From NCBI GenBank assembly GCA_009704445.1, contig WLED01000044.1, positions 1 through 8,710 of the forward strand: 8,710 nt of DNA, read 5' to 3'. Shown here piece by piece: positions 6,466-8,710 of the stretch. The position numbers were made by a program, and so were the translations under genes. Positions within the stretch are counted from its first letter, which is position 1; each line of letters starts with the position of its first letter. This DNA is from Actinomycetota bacterium (GTDB lineage: Bacteria; Actinomycetota; Actinomycetes; Nanopelagicales; Nanopelagicaceae). The notes under the pieces are model-generated. The model was not told the DNA's origin, did no database searches, and saw only the letters and a program-made list of their open reading frames with translations.

Positions 6466-7377
6466 TACAACTTCTAGACCACCATTTATTGAATTGCGTC
6501 TAAACAGGAGATTACTTGCACCCGAAAGTGATTTAGCTTTTACAACTTCGCCATCTGGCAATTTAATCTTTGCTGAAGCAGTTATATAGACACCCGCTTC
6601 GACTACACAGTTATCACCAAGTGAAATTCCAATGCCAGAGTTTGCACCCAATAAACATTTTTCTCCAATAGAGATTACTTCTTTTCCACCACCGCTTAAC
6701 GTACCCATGATTGAAGCACCGCCACCAACATCTGTTCCATCTCCAACAATTACGCCAGCTGAGATTCGACCTTCAACCATTGATGTTCCAAGAGTGCCAG
6801 CATTAAAGTTTACAAAACCTTCATGCATAACCGTTGTCCCGGCTGCAATATGTGCGCCTAAACGAACTCGATCTGCATCGGCAATACGTACGCCACTTGG
6901 CATTACGTAATCGAGCATTCTCGGAAACTTATCGACGCCAAATACAGATATATGACCATGTGCTGCCAGCAATCGAGCACGTGTCGCTTCAAATCCTTCA
7001 ACACTGCAAGGGCCCATTGAAGTCCATACAACGTTATTGAGAATTCCAAAAATTCCATCCAAAGAAATACTCTGTGGCTTAACGAGTCGATGTGAGAGTA
7101 GATGTAAACGTAGATAAACATCGGCAACATTTTCTGGTGCTTTACCTAAATCTATTTGGATACTTACTAATTCGCGCTGAACACCTCTGTTTTTATCCTC
7201 ACCCTTTAGTGCCAAAAGTTCAGCGGGAGTATTTCCTGGCAATGTAGATAGAGATGGTGTTGGAAACCAAACATCCAAGGTTGTTCCCTGAGAAACTGTT
7301 GCGATTCCATGGCCAGATGCAATTGTCGGAGTCGTTTCAGTGTCGTTATTTGCTTTACCAGTTGCTGGGGTGGTCAT
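6415..7377 (-). CDS. dapD: 2,3,4,5-tetrahydropyridine-2,6-dicarboxylate N-succinyltransferase (actinobacterial type)
   Basis: 320 aa, close to the mycobacterial enzyme's length. Transfers succinyl from succinyl-CoA to tetrahydrodipicolinate in the diaminopimelate/lysine pathway, in the cytoplasm, feeding peptidoglycan cross-links. Visible: VWFPTPSL near the N-terminus, YLRLHLLSHRL, NNVVWTSMGPC, FPRMLDYVMPSGVRIADADRVRLGAHIAAGTTVMHEGF, then the left-handed beta-helix hexapeptide repeats (GASIMGTLSGGG, IGEKCLLGANSGIGISLGDNCVVEAG) and the C-terminal SNLLFRRNS and LHAN end, all recognisable from M. tuberculosis DapD (Rv1201c). The trimer's active sites lie between helices of adjacent subunits. Start ATG 7377 is preceded by TAGGCT and six bases, suggesting a leaderless transcript. 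The N-terminus is about 20 residues longer than the mycobacterial one and rich in Thr/Asn. The 3' end overlaps the SpoIID gene by 51 bp, and the conserved LHAN ending shows the overlap is genuine. Confidence 0.97.
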   Translation of the reverse strand: MTTPATGKANNDTETTPTIASGHGIATVSQGTTLDVWFPTPSLSTLPGNTPAELLALKGEDKNRGVQRELVSIQIDLGKAPENVADVYLRLHLLSHRLVKPQSISLDGIFGILNNVVWTSMGPCSVEGFEATRARLLAAHGHISVFGVDKFPRMLDYVMPSGVRIADADRVRLGAHIAAGTTVMHEGFVNFNAGTLGTSMVEGRISAGVIVGDGTDVGGGASIMGTLSGGGKEVISIGEKCLLGANSGIGISLGDNCVVEAGVYITASAKIKLPDGEVVKAKSLSGASNLLFRRNSINGGLEVVLRTGTWGGLNSVLHAN

Positions 7378-7389
7378 GTGCTAAGCCTA
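7378..7389 (-). promoter_or_regulatory. dapD: Putative leaderless promoter -10 of dapD
   Basis: On the minus strand TAGGCT (7389-7384), a TANNNT -10 hexamer, is followed by TAGCAC and then ATG at 7377, so transcription would begin at the start codon. No ribosome-binding site is visible in the 30-bp gap to the divergent gene, which favours leaderless translation. No -35 box is clear. Confidence 0.5.
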
Positions 7390-7394
7390 ACCCC

Positions 7395-7407
7395 TATTCT
7401 AGGTTGC
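7395..7407 (+). promoter_or_regulatory. Putative leaderless promoter -10 of the LOG gene
   Basis: TATTCT (7395-7400), a good match to the -10 consensus, is followed by AGGTTGC and ATG 7408. The transcript would start at or within a base of the start codon. It sits back to back with the dapD -10, five bases apart, inside the same 30-bp divergent gap. AGG at 7401-7403 is too weak and too close to be a convincing ribosome site. Confidence 0.5.
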
Positions 7408-7944
7408 ATGCGTATTGCCGTCTTTTGTTCTTCATCGCCAAGCATTGATAACAAATATGTAGATCTGGCTTATCAACTTGGACAAGGCATCGCCTCTGAC
7501 TCACACGAACTTATTACAGGCGGTGGACATATTTCAATGATGGGCGCAGTTTCAAGAGGTGCCCGAGATGCGGGTGGAAAAACGGTCGGCGTTATTCCTC
7601 AAGCATTAGTGGAGATTGAATTTGCTGACCACGATAACGATGAACTCCATGTCGTTGAGACGATGGGTCAACGCAAGCATATGATCACAGATCTATCTGA
7701 TGCTTTTATCACCTTGCCTGGCGGAGCTGGAACCCTTGAAGAGTTCTTTGAAATTTGGGTAGGACACTACCTAAAGTTCCACTCAAAACCAGTAGTAATT
7801 TTAGATCCATTTGGAATTTATGAACCATTGCATGAATTAATCATGCATCTTGAAGCGGAGAAATTCATCAAACCTGGAATGCGTGAAATTGTTAGATGGA
7901 CAACAACTGTCGAAGATGCATTAAATGCATGTGAGGGTATGTAA
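7408..7944 (+). CDS. LOG family protein, cytokinin-riboside-5'-monophosphate phosphoribohydrolase-like (TIGR00730)
   Basis: 178 aa from ATG 7408, the normal length of short LOG proteins. LOG enzymes hydrolyse the N-glycosidic bond of nucleoside 5'-monophosphates (AMP or N6-modified AMP) to base and ribose 5-phosphate. Visible: RIAVFCSSS start of a Rossmann-like fold, ITGGGHISMMGAVSRGA (36-52), ETMGQRKHM (84-92, with R89/K90 of the RK motif) and PGGAGTLEE (104-112), the lysine-decarboxylase-like signature once used to misname these proteins; E112 and R89 are the expected catalytic residues. The frame is open back to 7309, but that would run through dapD and its promoter and add non-homologous residues, so 7408 is chosen. 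The pairing with dapD also exists in mycobacteria (Rv1205 near Rv1201c). Three bases separate it from the SRPBCC gene, so the two are likely cotranscribed. The physiological substrate is unknown. Confidence 0.92.
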   Translation: MRIAVFCSSSPSIDNKYVDLAYQLGQGIASDSHELITGGGHISMMGAVSRGARDAGGKTVGVIPQALVEIEFADHDNDELHVVETMGQRKHMITDLSDAFITLPGGAGTLEEFFEIWVGHYLKFHSKPVVILDPFGIYEPLHELIMHLEAEKFIKPGMREIVRWTTTVEDALNACEGM

Positions 7945-7947
7945 GAA

Positions 7948-8379
7948 ATGAGAAGCAATCACATTGAAATGACTTTAGTTATAAAAGCACCCATCGAAAA
8001 AGTCTGGCAATCTCTTGCACAATGGGAAAACCAGGGTGAATGGATGTTGCTAACAAAAGTTGAAGTCACATCAAAAATTCGCGAAGGCGTGGGAACTTCA
8101 ATCGCTGCATTTACAGGTGTTGGGAAATTAGGACTTATGGATCATATGACTGTGACGGCATGGCAGCCACCAAGTATTTGCGATGTGGTTCATACAGGCC
8201 GAATCATTAAAGGCACAGGCAGATTTGAGTTAACGCAAATAGATGCCTTCACTACTCGATTTGATTGGTCAGAAGAGATCCAGGCCCCAAGAGCAATCTT
8301 TTTATTGATTGCGCCTGGTCTTTATACGGGAGTGAGAATCTCGCTCATGGCTTTTCGCCGACAACTCCAATCAGTTTAG
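7948..8379 (+). CDS. SRPBCC (START/Bet v1-like) family protein
   Basis: 143 aa. Visible: opening strand IEMTLVIKAPIEKVWQSLAQWENQGEW (6-32), the usual SRPBCC beginning in which a beta strand is followed by a helix (PxExVWxxL), further predicted strands (SKIREGVGTSIAAFTG, MTVTAWQPPSICDVVHTGRI, RFELTQIDAFTTRFDWSEEI) and a long C-terminal helix ending FRRQLQSV. The fold forms a deep hydrophobic pocket for lipids, polyketides or other small ligands. No catalytic residues or signal peptide can be identified, so the ligand and role are unknown. It starts three bases after the LOG stop and is probably translated from the same message; the leader is weak (GTAAGAA). Actinobacterial polyketide cyclase/dehydrase-like annotations would fit but should not be read as a role in polyketide synthesis. 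Confidence 0.8.
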   Translation: MRSNHIEMTLVIKAPIEKVWQSLAQWENQGEWMLLTKVEVTSKIREGVGTSIAAFTGVGKLGLMDHMTVTAWQPPSICDVVHTGRIIKGTGRFELTQIDAFTTRFDWSEEIQAPRAIFLLIAPGLYTGVRISLMAFRRQLQSV

Positions 8380-8391
8380 TAACCTAGGTGT
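8380..8391 (+). promoter_or_regulatory. Putative leaderless promoter -10 of the sigma-region-4-like gene
   Basis: TAACCT (8380-8385), fitting TANNNT, is followed by AGGTGT and ATG 8392. The hexamer begins at the last base-but-none of the preceding gene's stop region (stop codon 8377-8379), so an internal promoter would lie immediately behind the SRPBCC gene. AGGTG at 8386-8390 is one base from the ATG and too close to act as a standard ribosome site. Read-through from the LOG operon is also possible. Confidence 0.4.
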
Positions 8392-8586
8392 ATGAGCCAT
8401 TCATCCCAAAGCCTTTCGGATGCTATTGCTGGCTTGCCTGAAGAAGAGAGAATTATTCTGACAATGCACTATTTACGCTCTATGTCGGCACATGAGATAG
8501 CTCAGGTCCTTGGGGCGCCTGAGCGCTCGGTCAAAGCCATTATTGAGCAGGGCAGGGCTCGTTTACTGACAATCATGGGTATGTAG
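8392..8586 (+). CDS. Small stand-alone sigma-70 region 4-like helix-turn-helix protein
   Basis: 64 aa. The sequence LPEEERIILTMHYLRSMSAHEIAQVLGAPERSVKAIIEQGRARL (residues about 15-58, quoted in pieces: LPEEERIILTMHYL, MSAHEIAQVLG, PERSVKAIIEQGRARL) follows the ECF sigma region 4.2 pattern LPxxxRxVxxLxYxxxxSxxEIAxxLGxxxxTVKxxxxRxRxxL, a helix-turn-helix that reads -35 boxes. There is no region 2, so it cannot be a complete sigma factor. It may act as a small DNA-binding regulator, as a partner of a sigma factor or RNA polymerase, or be a remnant of an ECF gene; mycobacterial sigE lies near the DUF3117 gene Rv1211, which makes the remnant idea conceivable but unproven. A nonclassical start without a ribosome site (TAACCT plus six bases) suggests leaderless translation. 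Confidence 0.72.
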   Translation: MSHSSQSLSDAIAGLPEEERIILTMHYLRSMSAHEIAQVLGAPERSVKAIIEQGRARLLTIMGM

Positions 8587-8683
8587 GCCTCGATTTCTAC
8601 TAATGCCGAATGTGCGAGATACTTAACCTCCGCATTTAGAAGTTCGACCGTGATCCACTCAAGTTCGTTTAGAGGAGTAACAC
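8587..8683 (+). promoter_or_regulatory. Leader/promoter region of the DUF3117 gene with paired AAGTTCG and TTTAGA repeats
   Basis: A 97-bp gap without a gene. It contains TAACCT at 8624-8629, identical to the hexamer before the sigma-like gene and a possible -10, which would give an untranslated leader near 48 bases. AAGTTCG occurs at 8640-8646 and again at 8661-8667, exactly 21 bp apart, and TTTAGA occurs at 8635-8640 and 8668-8673, so the two words flank the interval in swapped order. This could be a two-site operator on one DNA face. No strong hairpin or terminator is visible. Confidence 0.35.
8671..8677 (+). promoter_or_regulatory. Shine-Dalgarno site of the DUF3117 gene
   Basis: AGAGGAG followed by six bases (TAACAC) and ATG 8684 is the only textbook-quality ribosome-binding site in the window. 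It fixes the start of the truncated gene and indicates strong translation, in contrast to the leaderless-looking starts nearby. Confidence 0.8.
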
Positions 8684-8710
8684 ATGGCAGCCATGAAACC
8701 CCGCACAGGC
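8684..8710 (+). CDS. DUF3117 family protein, N-terminal fragment
   Basis: Nine codons are visible before the window ends: MAAMKPRTG. This exact opening is characteristic of the small (about 55 aa) actinobacterial DUF3117 proteins such as M. tuberculosis Rv1211. The family has no established function as far as I know. It has an excellent ribosome site and its own leader region. The assignment relies on recognising a short, unusually conserved N-terminus, so it is likely but not certain. Confidence 0.75.

Noticed and set aside
7309..7407. Upstream extension of the LOG reading frame starting at ATG 7309
   Set aside because: It would read through the antisense of the dapD start and the divergent promoter; the typical MRIAVFCSSS start at 7408 matches the family.
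1..8710. CRISPR array, insertion sequence, phage or toxin-antitoxin system
   Set aside because: No regularly spaced repeats, transposase, integrase or terminal inverted repeats are visible; all larger frames belong to core or wall-polymer families.

Overview
The window looks like chromosomal DNA from a low-GC actinobacterium, most probably a freshwater acI/Nanopelagicales type (Planktophila/Nanopelagicus-like). The reasons are the modest GC content with actinobacterial proteins (the mycobacterial-type DapD ending in LHAN, an actinobacterial SpoIID/LytB protein, the MAAMKPRTG start of DUF3117), very tight gene packing, and several genes that appear to have leaderless promoters (TANNNT followed 6-7 nt later by the start codon). 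The lineage is an inference; no rRNA or other marker is present.

Layout. Positions 1-96 hold the last 31 codons of a purine gene (purK-like), converging on the next block. Positions 107-2537 (minus strand) carry a two-gene unit, LCP ligase then UDP-glucose 6-dehydrogenase. Positions 2574-6465 (plus strand) carry a four-gene chain whose members all overlap: ExoA-like glycosyltransferase, Wzm/TagG-type permease, Wzt/TagH-type ATPase, and a secreted SpoIID/LytB protein. The two units diverge from a 36-bp control region containing palindromes. Positions 6415-7377 (minus strand) are dapD, overlapping the SpoIID gene tail-to-tail by 51 bp. From a 30-bp divergent promoter the plus strand then carries a LOG-family gene, a SRPBCC gene, a stand-alone sigma-70 region-4-like protein and the start of a DUF3117 gene. 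There is no gene-free stretch above 300 bases; the longest gap is 97 bp (8587-8683).

How the genes fit together. The first six kilobases read as one cell-surface glycopolymer module: UDP-glucuronate supply (UDP-glucose dehydrogenase), sugar transfer at the membrane (GT2), flipping/export of the lipid-linked polymer (Wzm/Wzt), attachment to peptidoglycan (LCP) and opening or trimming of glycan strands (SpoIID/LytB). The polymer itself is unknown. The right part is housekeeping: the lysine/diaminopimelate step DapD beside a LOG nucleotide phosphoribohydrolase, an arrangement also found in mycobacteria (Rv1201c/Rv1205 neighbourhood), and DUF3117 (Rv1211-like).

I see no CRISPR array, transposon, phage gene, tRNA or rRNA. 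I found no convincing undescribed system; the most noteworthy points are the SpoIID gene locked into a polymer-export operon, the codon-register antisense overlap with dapD, and the compact promoter architecture.
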